Shown one piece after another: positions 35,643 to 43,155 of a DNA stretch of 64,000 nucleotides. The DNA is taken from positions 728,714-792,713 of the forward strand of contig NZ_LMPZ01000002.1 in assembly GCF_001424025.1 (NCBI RefSeq), in the 5' to 3' direction. Position 1 is the stretch's first letter. Each line of letters opens with the position of its first letter. The translations under genes were made by a program, and so were the position numbers. The stretch comes from Brevundimonas sp. Leaf363 (lineage in GTDB: Bacteria > Pseudomonadota > Alphaproteobacteria > Caulobacterales > Caulobacteraceae). Under the pieces are notes generated by a model. It worked only from the letters and a program-made list of their open reading frames with translations, was not told the origin of the DNA and made no database searches.

Positions 35643-36125
35643 TCAGGTCTCGCGCCCGAACCGTTCGCGCAGTTTCGCTAGCTTTGGCGCGATGTAGGTC
35701 CGGCAGAAGGGGCGGTCGGCGTCGGTGGCGTAGTAGTTCTGGAAGCGCGCGTCGGACGGCTTGAAGGCGATCAGCGGCAGGACGCGGGTGACCAGCGGCG
35801 GGTCGAAAGCGGGGCGCTGGGCGTCGAGGGCGGCCTGGACGGCGGGCGTGTCGGCGGGGTCGGAAACATAGACGGCGCTCCGGTACTTGCCGCGCATCGT
35901 GTGGTCGGACGTGGCGGAGTGGGTCAGCAGGTGGGCCTCGATCAGCACCTCCAGCGGCAGGACGGCGGGATCGAAGGTCACCCGCGCGGCCTCGGACCAG
36001 GTGTCGTCCGGCGGGGCGGAGCGGATGAAGCCCTGCTCGACGGTCTCGACCGAGCGAAAGGCCTGGAACACGGCCTCTGTGCACCAGTGACAGCCGCCGC
36101 CGAAGCCGAGGGTGATGAGAGGCAT
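35643..36125 (-). CDS. msrA: Peptide methionine-S-sulfoxide reductase
   Basis: This 160-residue MsrA has the catalytic cysteine in FGGGCHWCTEAVFQ; the usual GCFWC is GCHWC here. DHTMRGKYRSAVYV and DARFQNYYATDADRPFC complete the family pattern, with a resolving-type cysteine near the C-terminus. It reduces methionine sulfoxide in proteins or free methionine using thioredoxin. It lacks an obvious signal peptide from the ATG at 36125, and the upstream ribosome site is weak. It is divergent from the DUF4126 gene. Confidence 0.93.
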   Translation of the reverse strand: MPLITLGFGGGCHWCTEAVFQAFRSVETVEQGFIRSAPPDDTWSEAARVTFDPAVLPLEVLIEAHLLTHSATSDHTMRGKYRSAVYVSDPADTPAVQAALDAQRPAFDPPLVTRVLPLIAFKPSDARFQNYYATDADRPFCRTYIAPKLAKLRERFGRET

Positions 36126-36197
36126 GAACCGCAGGTGGGAGCGCGGGCGGCTCGTGCAAGTCGCTGAACCAAGCCTGAGGCGCGGTGTTCGGTATGC

Positions 36198-36683
36198 ATG
36201 ACTCTGCATCGTTCCGACCTGACCCGTTTCCTGCCCTCCATCCTGATCGGCGCAGTCGCCAGCGCGCGGTCGATGACGCCGATGTTCGCCATTGCGGCGG
36301 CCCGGATGGCGGGGCGGGAGACGCCGTCTCGGCCGTGGCTGCTGGATCATCCGGTCATCAAGGCGGGCGCGCTGGCCATGGGGCCGGGCGAGCTGCTGGG
36401 CGACAAGATGAAGACGGCGCCGGACCGGACGGTGGCGCTGGGCTTGCTGGCGCGGGTGATGAGCGCGGGGATCGCCGGCGCGGCCCTGGCGCCGAAGGGG
36501 CGCGGCCGGACGGGTGCGGCGCTGGCGATCCTGACCGCCGTGCCGCTGGCCTATCTGACGCTGAAGGGCCGCAAGGCGGCGATGCGCCGGATCGGCCAGA
36601 CCAAGAGCGGTCTGATCGAGGACGCCCTGATCACCTCGGCCGGCGCGGCGGTGGTGGCGATGGGGACGCGGCGGGGGCGGTAG
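36198..36683 (+). CDS. DUF4126-type membrane protein
   Basis: This 161-residue hydrophobic protein has the ILIGAVASARSMTPMFAIAAAR N-terminal signature, GPGELLGDKMKTAPDRT in the middle and two further hydrophobic stretches. This matches the DUF4126 family of small inner-membrane proteins without known function. The ATG is close to that of divergent msrA (72 bp between starts), so the promoters overlap. Confidence 0.75.
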   Translation: MTLHRSDLTRFLPSILIGAVASARSMTPMFAIAAARMAGRETPSRPWLLDHPVIKAGALAMGPGELLGDKMKTAPDRTVALGLLARVMSAGIAGAALAPKGRGRTGAALAILTAVPLAYLTLKGRKAAMRRIGQTKSGLIEDALITSAGAAVVAMGTRRGR

Positions 36684-36728
36684 GAGCCACCATTGACGGT
36701 GGAGCGCTGATGGCTTCAGTCTGACGCC

Positions 36729-36941
36729 ATGTCGTCATCGGCCCGCACCTCTTCCGATTTCTTCGTCGAGGACGTGCCAGCCGCTCCTCCTGGGGACATT
36801 CGCTGTGTGTCGGACTGTTCGAACCCATTGCCTCATCTTGAGGCGGCAGTGGTCGTCGCGCCTGTATTGGGAGCTGCATTGGCGCTCTCGATCCTCGTTG
36901 GCCGCTTTGCTTGGATGAGAGCGACGCGCGCGGCGCGTTGA
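36729..36941 (+). CDS. Doubtful small open frame
   Basis: 70 residues, MSSSARTSSDFFVEDVP..., with one hydrophobic segment (AVVVAPVLGAALALSILVGRFAW). It sits in the 290-bp gap between the DUF4126 gene and lysS. Codon use is less G/C-biased at third positions than in the neighbours, and no clear ribosome site is present. It could be a small membrane peptide or chance. No other structure is seen in the gap. Confidence 0.25.
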   Translation: MSSSARTSSDFFVEDVPAAPPGDIRCVSDCSNPLPHLEAAVVVAPVLGAALALSILVGRFAWMRATRAAR

Positions 36942-36973
36942 CCGCAGCGCCTGCAGGCGGCAAAGCCCCCGCC

Positions 36974-38659
36974 ATGCTGCAAGACCTCGAGACACTCGCC
37001 CGCGACGCGCGTTCCTGGCCGTTTGAACAGGCCCGCATTCTGCTCACGCATGTGCTGAAGAAGCGGCTTTCGGACGGTGAGCGGGATGCGGCAAGGCTTC
37101 TGATCGACGCGGGCAAGGCGGACGAGGCGCTGGCGGCGTTCGAGGCGTTGTCGCGGCCGGTGGTGCTGGAGACCGGCTATGGACCGTCCGGCCTGCCGCA
37201 TATGGGCACGTTCGGCGAGGTGGCGCGCACGACCATGGTGCGTCAGGCGTTCCGCGCGCTGACCGGCGACCACTGGGCGACGCGGCTGATCGCATTCAGC
37301 GACGACATGGACGGCTTGCGAAAGGTGCCGGAGGGGGTGCCGAACCCGGAAATGCTGCGGGAAGACCTGCATCTGCCGCTGACGAAGGTGCGCGATCCGT
37401 TCGGGACGCACGAAAGCTTCGGGGCGCACAACAATGCGCGGCTGCAGGCGTTTCTGGACAGCTTCGGCTTCGACTACGAGTTCATGAGCTCGACGGCCAC
37501 GTATCGGTCCGGGCGGTTCGACGCGACGCTGCTGACGCTGCTGGAGCGATACGACGCTGTCATGGCGATCATGTTGCCGACGCTGGGCGAGGAGCGGCGG
37601 GCGACCTACTCGCCCTTCCTGCCGATCAGCCCGATCACCGGCCATGTGCTGCAGGTGCCGACGCTGGAGCGGAACGTGGAGACGGGCACGATCGTCTTCG
37701 ATGATCCGGCGGGCGGACGCACCGAGGTTCCGGTCACGGGCGGCCATGTAAAGCTGCAGTGGAAGCCGGACTGGGCCATGCGCTGGACCGCGCTGGACGT
37801 TGATTACGAGATGTCGGGCAAGGACCTGATCGAGAGCGTGCGCGAGAGCGGCAAGATCTGTCGGGCGCTGGGCGGCGTGGCGCCGGAGGGCTTCAACTAC
37901 GAACTGTTCCTCGACATCGAGGGCAAGAAGATCTCCAAGTCCAAGGGCAACGGCCTGACGATGGACGAGTGGCTGCGGTACGGCACGCCCGAGAGCCTGA
38001 GCTGGTACATGTTCGGCTCGCCCAAGTCGGCCAAGAGCCTGCACTTCAACGTCATCCCGCGCGCCATCGACGATTATCTGAGCTTCATCGACCAGTACCG
38101 GACGCAGGAGCCGGCCAAGCGGATCGACAACGCTGTGTGGTCGATCCACGCGGGAAGTCCGCCCGAGGTGGCCAGCCCCGTGTCGTTCAGCCTGCTACTA
38201 AACCTGGTGGGCGTGGCGAACGCCTCGTCGAAGGATCAGCTGTGGGCGTACTTTGCGCGGTATCTGCCGGGCGCGAAGGCCGACAGCGAGCCGACGCTGG
38301 ATCGGCTGATGGGCCATGCGCTGAACTACTACGAGGACTTCGTGAAGCCGTCCAAGTCGTACCGCCTGCCCAGCGAGCAGGAGCGGGCGGCTCTGCTGGA
38401 CCTGGCAGGGCGGCTGAAGGCGCTGCCGGCGGACACGGTGGACGGCGAGTTGATCCAGGGCGAGGTCTATGCGGTGGGCAAGGAGCATGCGTTCGAGCCG
38501 CTGCGGGCGTGGTTCGGGGCGCTGTACGAGGTGCTGCTGGGCGCGTCGCAGGGGCCGCGCTTCGGCTCGTTCGCCGCGATCTACGGTCTGCCGCAGACGA
38601 TCGAACTGATCGAGGCGGGGGCGAACGGACAGCTGGCGCCGGCGGCTAATATTTCGTGA
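36974..38659 (+). CDS. lysS: Lysyl-tRNA synthetase, class I
   Basis: This 561-residue class I LysRS, the archaeal-type enzyme common in alphaproteobacteria, charges tRNA-Lys. Signatures are the HIGH-like PHMG at residues 75-78 in GYGPSGLPHMGTFGEV and the KMSKS-like KKISKSKGNG near residue 318, with SDDMDGLRKVP and YEMSGKDLIES between. The ATG at 36974 is preferred; an in-frame TTG 63 bp upstream gives a non-conserved tail. Its tRNA substrate gene is 6.7 kb away in this window. The 147-bp stretch after it is comparatively AT-rich and probably holds the promoter of the next gene. Confidence 0.95.
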   Translation: MLQDLETLARDARSWPFEQARILLTHVLKKRLSDGERDAARLLIDAGKADEALAAFEALSRPVVLETGYGPSGLPHMGTFGEVARTTMVRQAFRALTGDHWATRLIAFSDDMDGLRKVPEGVPNPEMLREDLHLPLTKVRDPFGTHESFGAHNNARLQAFLDSFGFDYEFMSSTATYRSGRFDATLLTLLERYDAVMAIMLPTLGEERRATYSPFLPISPITGHVLQVPTLERNVETGTIVFDDPAGGRTEVPVTGGHVKLQWKPDWAMRWTALDVDYEMSGKDLIESVRESGKICRALGGVAPEGFNYELFLDIEGKKISKSKGNGLTMDEWLRYGTPESLSWYMFGSPKSAKSLHFNVIPRAIDDYLSFIDQYRTQEPAKRIDNAVWSIHAGSPPEVASPVSFSLLLNLVGVANASSKDQLWAYFARYLPGAKADSEPTLDRLMGHALNYYEDFVKPSKSYRLPSEQERAALLDLAGRLKALPADTVDGELIQGEVYAVGKEHAFEPLRAWFGALYEVLLGASQGPRFGSFAAIYGLPQTIELIEAGANGQLAPAANIS

Positions 38660-38806
38660 CTGAAATACTGCAGTAACGTGCGGTAATACTGAAGGTCTTT
38701 TCGCCTTATATTATCTTGTTGGTGAACGAAAGCAGACACGCGGCATTGGTTTTGCTTCAGACGCGCCCCGGTATTGATCGCCGGGTCGGCAGCAAAGGAG
38801 AAAACC

Positions 38807-39196
38807 ATGTCGAAGTCGAATATCCGCCAGACCCTGAAGATGGCGGCGCTGGGCCTGATCGTCGCCGGGGCGCCCATGGCGGCCCTGGCCCAGGGTCAGG
38901 ATCACGGTCAGCCGAACCGCCCCGGCCAGGAACAGTCGCGCCGCGACAGCCAGCGCCAGCCGGACCGCCAGCAACAGTCGCACGGCCCGCAACGCAACGA
39001 CCGCCACGAGGCCAACCGGTCGAACCGTTACCGCGTGGTCGCCACGGTGAATCTGCGCAGCGGACCCGGCACGGGCTTCCGGCGCCTCGGCCAGCTGTAT
39101 GCGGGCCGCACCATCACGGTGGATCGCGTTCAGCCCGGCTGGCTGCACATCGCGGGTCAGGGCTGGATCAGCGCCGGCTTCGCCCGCCGCGCCTGA
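38807..39196 (+). CDS. Secreted SH3b-domain protein
   Basis: This 129-residue protein has an AAAGGAG ribosome site and a signal peptide ending near AALAQG. A low-complexity Gln/Arg/His/Pro linker (about residues 30-72) follows, and then a bacterial SH3 domain: YRVVATVNLRSGPGTGFRRLG, GRTITVDRVQPGWLHIAGQGW. SH3b domains of this type bind peptidoglycan or proteins in the periplasm. The next gene has the same SH3b region, so they are related. Function in the cell wall is inference. Confidence 0.85.
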   Translation: MSKSNIRQTLKMAALGLIVAGAPMAALAQGQDHGQPNRPGQEQSRRDSQRQPDRQQQSHGPQRNDRHEANRSNRYRVVATVNLRSGPGTGFRRLGQLYAGRTITVDRVQPGWLHIAGQGWISAGFARRA

Positions 39197-39335
39197 GGCT
39201 GAAAGGCCGCGTCCGCAGGGGCGCGGCCGGCCCTTGCGCAAGATGAACGGAATATAACGTCGCGGCTCCGGGAGCCTTCAGGCAGGTCCGCGCATTCTTC
39301 GCCCCATCGACCAACTCGATAACAGGAGATGAGCC

Positions 39336-39806
39336 ATGTCGAAGTCCATCAATTCCGCCTTTGCGGTCGCCGCCGCTCTGGCGACCCTGGTCACCGCCGC
39401 GCCGATGGCGGCCAATGCTCAAGCCAACGGCGTGACCAACTGTGACGCCCCGGGCGGGCGCCAGCGTGCCGGCGCCCTGATCGGCGCGGTTCTGGGCGGC
39501 GTCGTCGGGTCGAACCTGGCGCGCAACGAGCGTACGGCCGGCACCATCGTCGGCGCGGGCGCCGGCGCCGCCGCCGGATCGTACATCGGCTGCAACCAGC
39601 AGCGCGCCCGTGCGGCCTCGGTCTCTTCGGGCGGCGCCTACCGCGCCACGGCCAATCTGAACGTCCGTTCGGGCCCGGGCACCGGCTATCGCACCGTGTC
39701 GCGCCTGTCGGCCGGCCAGCCCTTCAGCGCCGTGAGCTCGCAGGGCGAGTGGGTCCAGATCGCCGGCGGCGGTTGGGTCAACGCCAACTATGTTGCTGCG
39801 AACTGA
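39336..39806 (+). CDS. Secreted glycine-zipper and SH3b-domain protein
   Basis: This 156-residue protein has a signal peptide ending ANAQA, then a 2TM glycine-zipper motif (ALIGAVLGGVVGSNLARNERTAG, GAGAGAAAGSYIGCN) and a C-terminal SH3b domain with YRATANLNVRSGPGTGYRTVS and WVQIAGGGWVNANYV. Two cysteines flank the glycine zipper. It looks like an envelope protein binding peptidoglycan or the outer membrane, similar to Rickettsia 17-kDa-type surface antigens fused to SH3b. An AACAGGAGATG ribosome site is present. A terminator follows at 39865-39894. Confidence 0.87.
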   Translation: MSKSINSAFAVAAALATLVTAAPMAANAQANGVTNCDAPGGRQRAGALIGAVLGGVVGSNLARNERTAGTIVGAGAGAAAGSYIGCNQQRARAASVSSGGAYRATANLNVRSGPGTGYRTVSRLSAGQPFSAVSSQGEWVQIAGGGWVNANYVAAN

Positions 39807-39864
39807 TCAGTGGCGCCGGGGTTCGCCCCGGCAGGGTTCGCGGGTCACCGCTTGAGCCAAGAAG

Positions 39865-39894
39865 GCCCCGTCCGGTTAACTGGGCGGGGCTTTC
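39865..39894 (+). terminator. Rho-independent terminator of the SH3b genes
   Basis: GC-rich hairpin with arms GCCCCGTCC and GGGCGGGGC around a GGTTAACT loop, followed by TTTCC. It is placed 59 bp after the SH3b stop and before the family A repeat. Confidence 0.7.
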
Positions 39895-39906
39895 CTTATG
39901 CGGCTA

Positions 39907-40072
39907 CCCTCTCCTAGAGGGAGAGGGCTTGAGGCTCGCAGAGCGAAGCGATGCGCCAAGCCGAAAGGGTGAGGGGTTGCGCCTTGTCCGGTGAGGTCTG
40001 ACCCCTCACCCTTTCGCGCAAGGACTGATCGCTACACTCTCAGGCGCTCAAGCCCTCTCCCTCTGGGAGAGG
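39907..40072. repeat. Palindromic intergenic repeat, family A copy 3
   Basis: 166-bp copy in the opposite orientation to those at 7145 and 14363. Shared parts: CCTCTCC...GAGGGAGAGGGCTTGAG, GCCGAAAGGGTGAGGGGT, CCCCTCACCCTTTCGCGC and GCGCTCAAGCCCTCTCCC. It separates the SH3b terminator from the S24 repressor gene. Confidence 0.9.
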
Positions 40073-40084
40073 CAGCGGCCAATC

Positions 40085-40720
40085 TTACTGGCTGACCCAC
40101 TGGATCCGCGCCAACCAGTCGATGTCGCGGCGGGGCAGGGTGCGCGGCGGGTAGGCGGGGTTGATCGAGCCGAGGGTGGCGGCGCGGGCGGTCAGGGACA
40201 GCAGCTCCTTGGCCACCGTCTCGCCGCCGGTGGTGCAGACGACGACGCGATCGCCCCGGCGCGGCTCGGGCCCCTCGCGGTCGACCAGCACGCGGTCGCC
40301 CTCGCGATAGAGCGGCGCCATGGAGTCGCCCTGGATCGTCAGGCCGAACAGGCCGGGCGTCGGGGCCGGCAGGTCGACGGCGTCCCACCCGTCGCCGGTT
40401 GGAAAACCCGAGGCGTCGAAGAAGCCGTCCAGCCCTGCCTGCGCCAGACCCAGCATGGGGACGCTGCGCTTTGGCCGCGGCGCGTCCTCGGCCAGTTCGG
40501 CGAACTCGGCCAACGACAGGCCGGTGACTTCCAGAACGCGCGTCAGGCTCTCGGTCGAGGGCCAGCGTGGGCGCGGAGGATCGCCGGGGCCGAACCGCTT
40601 GGACGGATTGAACGCCGTGGCGTCCAGGCCCGCGCGCTTGGCCAGGCCTGACGCGGACAGTCCCTCTCGACGCGCGGCGGCGTCGAGTGCTTTCCACAGG
40701 CGGGGGTGGGTGAGGGGCAA
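40085..40720 (-). CDS. S24/LexA-like repressor with HTH and peptidase domain
   Basis: This 211-residue protein has an N-terminal helix-turn-helix region (SASGLAKRAGLDATAFNPSKRFG) and a C-terminal LexA/CI-type serine peptidase, with the nucleophile in IQGDSMAPLYREGDRVLVD and the catalytic lysine in GETVAKELLS. Such proteins repress genes and may autocleave after DNA damage or respond to other signals. The HTH resembles phage CI-type repressors more than canonical LexA, but no prophage genes are nearby. Targets are unknown. Confidence 0.88.
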   Translation of the reverse strand: MPLTHPRLWKALDAAARREGLSASGLAKRAGLDATAFNPSKRFGPGDPPRPRWPSTESLTRVLEVTGLSLAEFAELAEDAPRPKRSVPMLGLAQAGLDGFFDASGFPTGDGWDAVDLPAPTPGLFGLTIQGDSMAPLYREGDRVLVDREGPEPRRGDRVVVCTTGGETVAKELLSLTARAATLGSINPAYPPRTLPRRDIDWLARIQWVSQ

Positions 40721-40784
40721 GGAGAAAAAGCCGCGTTGATTCGCGACGAAGGTATCAGGCTAGGAATAAATTCTCCAGGCTCGC

Positions 40785-41213
40785 CTATTCCAGGCCCGCC
40801 GCCTTGCGTTCTTGCCAGGCGTAGAAGGTGCCGACCGCGATGGCGACGAGGATGCCGTAGCCGGCCAGATTGATGACGGTGAAGAACGACTGCATCGGCG
40901 GACGGATGTCGAGCATCAGCATGATGTGCGTCATCACAGACAGGGCCTGAAGACCGCAGGCCCAGACAGGCCAGTTGCGCCGGGATTTCCAGACCAGGGC
41001 GCCGAAAACGATCAGGCAGATCGTATCAATGGCGAACATCCCCCATTGGACGCCGTACAGCTGGCCATCCCGCTGGACCAGCAGGGACGCAAACCAGCCG
41101 AGCAGAACCGTGCCCGCGCCGACGCGCTCGGGCTCATCGCCTTTCACGAAGGCGAACACGCCGATCAACACGACGAAGACGGCGCCGATCTGCGCTGGGA
41201 GGGTGTCGAACAT
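40785..41213 (-). CDS. Membrane protein of unknown function
   Basis: This 142-residue protein from the ATG at 41213 has four to five hydrophobic segments: PAQIGAVFVVLIGVFAF, GTVLLGWFASLLV, MFAIDTICLIVFGALV, VMTHIMLMLDI and VINLAGYGILVAIAVGTFYA. A start at 41252 would add 13 residues. I do not recognise a family. A 20-bp perfect palindrome lies 62 bp upstream. Confidence 0.7.
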   Translation of the reverse strand: MFDTLPAQIGAVFVVLIGVFAFVKGDEPERVGAGTVLLGWFASLLVQRDGQLYGVQWGMFAIDTICLIVFGALVWKSRRNWPVWACGLQALSVMTHIMLMLDIRPPMQSFFTVINLAGYGILVAIAVGTFYAWQERKAAGLE

Positions 41214-41274
41214 GAAATCGCCCCCGGATCTCAACGATCCGAGGGCGAACATGCAACGAGTCTGACCAATCAGG

Positions 41275-41294
41275 AACGTGCGCTAGCGCACGTT
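41275..41294. promoter_or_regulatory. Perfect 20-bp palindrome, possible operator or hairpin
   Basis: AACGTGCGCTAGCGCACGTT reads the same on both strands. It lies between two minus-strand genes, 24 bp beyond the stop of the upstream gene and 62 bp before the start of the membrane protein gene. No T-run follows in either direction, so an operator seems as likely as a terminator. Confidence 0.55.
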
Positions 41295-41318
41295 ACCGAG
41301 AATTCACGGTCTGCGACT

Positions 41319-41663
41319 TCAGGCGATGCGCAGACGGGCGACTTTGGACTCTTCCGTGGTGACGCCATCGTCCGGCTTGTTGACGGGACCGATGGCGTAG
41401 GTGCCCCAGCCCATCTTGCGATGGTCCTTCTGCATTTCGTTGTGGCAGGCGACGATGGCCTCGCGCGCGACGCCCAGAGCGGCCAGCGCTTCCATGGCCT
41501 TGGCCTGCGAACCGGTGCCGGCGACGGCCGACACGTTCAGGGCGGTGCGGCCGCTGATCATGGACTGGATAAGGGTGGCGGCCTGGGTGATGGCCGCGTC
41601 GACCGCGACTTCGGTGGCGTAGAGATCGCTGGCGACGCCGGCGACGATTTCAGTCCGTTCCAT
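41319..41663 (-). CDS. Small protein with IGPVNKPDD motif, unknown function
   Basis: This 114-residue, mainly helical cytoplasmic protein (MERTEIVAGVASDLYATEVA, ALGVAREAIVACHNEMQKDH) ends with GWGTYAIGPVNKPDDGVTTEE. A GGAGAGG ribosome site precedes the ATG. The adjacent upstream gene encodes a paralogue with the same helical layout and IGPVDKPDDDP near its end. Family unknown to me; paralogy suggests a tandem duplication. Confidence 0.75.
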   Translation of the reverse strand: MERTEIVAGVASDLYATEVAVDAAITQAATLIQSMISGRTALNVSAVAGTGSQAKAMEALAALGVAREAIVACHNEMQKDHRKMGWGTYAIGPVNKPDDGVTTEESKVARLRIA

Positions 41664-41747
41664 GGAAAGCCCTCTCCAACAAATGGTGAAGAAAGCGTTA
41701 ACACGAGAGCGCGGACTCGAACAGCGGATTTGCGAGCGCTACCTCTC

Positions 41748-42101
41748 CTACAACGCGAATGTGGTTGAGCGCTTCGCCTGAGCTTCCCGACCGTGCGGTG
41801 GATCGTCGTCAGGCTTGTCGACAGGACCTATCGCGAGCGCGCCGATGCCCAAATCGTGGGCCACCGCTGTGATCGCCGAATGCGCGCGGGCGAGGCGGGT
41901 GCGGGCCTCGGTGGCGGCGGCCAGGGCCGCGGCCGCTTCTTCGAAGACGGATTGGCCCAGAGCCGCCGGCACGCCGGCGTCCATCCGGGCCTGGGGCGCC
42001 AGGGCGTTGAGCGCGGCCGTCTCGATGATGGCGCGGTCGAGCGCCTGTTCCGCCGCGTCCAGCTGTGCGGCGAGGGTTTCGGCGATGGCCTGCAACGTCA
42101 T
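41748..42101 (-). CDS. Small protein with IGPVDKPDD motif (tandem paralogue)
   Basis: This 117-residue paralogue of the next downstream gene begins MTLQAIAETLAAQLDAAEQA, then long alanine-rich helices (FEEAAAALAAATEARTRLAR) and GIGALAIGPVDKPDDDPPHG. A GAGAAG ribosome site lies eight bases before the ATG at 42101. It is 20 bp downstream of the thioesterase pair on the same strand, so it may be in one transcript. Role unknown. Confidence 0.72.
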   Translation of the reverse strand: MTLQAIAETLAAQLDAAEQALDRAIIETAALNALAPQARMDAGVPAALGQSVFEEAAAALAAATEARTRLARAHSAITAVAHDLGIGALAIGPVDKPDDDPPHGREAQAKRSTTFAL

Positions 42102-42121
42102 GTCGATCTTCTCGGGGTTGG

Positions 42122-42517
42122 TCAGTCGCCGTCCAGCAGGAAGTGGGCGGTCAGCGAAGCGATGGGCTGGTCGCGTTCTTCCTGCCAGGCCTCGGCCAGG
42201 ACGTGGGCGACGCGGCGGCCGGCGCGGTTGATGCGGGCCCGGGCGTAGACGTCGCGCGCGCGGCCGGAGCGCAGATAGGCGACCGTGACGTTGATCGGCC
42301 GCGGCAGGCGGACCTGGGGCTGCCACAGGGCGACCTGGGCGATGGCCGTCATCTCCAGCAGGGCCGCCGTCGAGCCGCCGTGCAGGGCCGGGATCATCGG
42401 GTTGCCGATCAGCCGGTCGGCGTAGGGCATCACCACGGTCAGTTCATCGCCGGCGATCAGGGTCTGCAGACCCAGGAAGCGGGCATAGGGCAGGCGATCC
42501 AGGACGTTTTCGGTCAT
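42122..42517 (-). CDS. Hotdog-fold thioesterase (PaaI-like) 2
   Basis: This 131-residue single hotdog domain has PYADRLIGNPMIPALHGGSTAALLEMTA, which carries the PaaI-type His-Gly-Gly segment, and NVTVAYLRSGRARDVYARA. It hydrolyses acyl-CoA thioesters. Its start overlaps the stop of a second thioesterase gene by 4 bp, suggesting a heteromeric pair or recent functional duplication. Substrate unknown. Confidence 0.85.
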   Translation of the reverse strand: MTENVLDRLPYARFLGLQTLIAGDELTVVMPYADRLIGNPMIPALHGGSTAALLEMTAIAQVALWQPQVRLPRPINVTVAYLRSGRARDVYARARINRAGRRVAHVLAEAWQEERDQPIASLTAHFLLDGD

Positions 42518-42960
42518 GCCGCGTCCTTTCTCGGACGGGCCGCGGTCAGGACATAGGCCGCCTGCGCGGCCGCCACCGGATCCTGGGGATCGTCCTCGAA
42601 GGCCCAGGCGCGGACGAAGGCGATGGAGGACGTCAGCTTGAAGCAGCGCGCCTCGGCCAGCAGGTCGGTCTTCACACGGGCGGCGCGCATGTAATCGACG
42701 CGCAGGTCCAAGGTGGCGATGGGCTGGTAGGTCCCCATCTTCAGCCAGACGGCCAGGCCGCCGACGTGATCCAGCAGGGTGGTGACCAGGCCGCCGGCGA
42801 TGACGCCGGTGTCGGGATCGCCGACCAGATCGGGGCGCCACGGCACGCGGATGCGCGCGCGGTCGCCGTCCACGCCTTCGAAGGCGAAGCCCAGCGCATG
42901 GGTGTGCGAGGCGCCGGAGGCCAGCTGCGGCAGCAGGTCGAGGATGGGCGAATCCGTCAT
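42514..42960 (-). CDS. Hotdog-fold thioesterase (PaaI-like) 1
   Basis: This 148-residue PaaI-family hotdog protein has VPWRPDLVGDPDTGVIAGGLVTTLLDHVGG, with the active-site aspartate or glutamine region, and LRVDYMRAARVKTDLLAEA. It is translationally coupled to the second thioesterase downstream. The pair arrangement is common in alphaproteobacteria. It probably acts on medium or aromatic acyl-CoA; not resolvable here. Confidence 0.86.
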   Translation of the reverse strand: MTDSPILDLLPQLASGASHTHALGFAFEGVDGDRARIRVPWRPDLVGDPDTGVIAGGLVTTLLDHVGGLAVWLKMGTYQPIATLDLRVDYMRAARVKTDLLAEARCFKLTSSIAFVRAWAFEDDPQDPVAAAQAAYVLTAARPRKDAA

Positions 42961-43003
42961 CGGCGGCGAGGTTAGCGTGTTTTGACTGAGCGTCTCTACA
43001 GCC

Positions 43004-43126
43004 CGTCATTCCGGGGCGCTGGCAGAGCGAACCCGGAACCCAGGGGATCATGCCTAACATTGGCGGCGTCCACCCTGGCGCCCTGTCCCCTGGGTCCCGT
43101 GTTCTGCTGCGCAGCCCCGGGATGAC
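43004..43126. repeat. Palindromic intergenic repeat, family E
   Basis: 123-bp element with arms CGTCATTCCGGGGCGC and the matching GCGCAGCCCCGGGATGACG, continuing into ACCCGGAACCCAGGGGA and TCCCCTGGGTCCCGTGT. It lies in the gap between the divergent thioesterase and exonuclease genes. The CGTCAT...ATGACG ends are shared with the element at 47751. Confidence 0.88.
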
Positions 43127-43155
43127 GAAGTGGCGGGTTCATGCGTTCATGCCGC

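Noticed and set aside
39205..39228. Hairpin GGCCGCG...CGCGGCC after the first SH3b gene as terminator
   Set aside because: No T-run follows on the plus strand; it may be a weak or no terminator, so it is not listed.
40085..40720. Prophage remnant around the S24-like repressor
   Set aside because: No integrase, structural or replication phage genes are found on either side; flanking genes are ordinary.
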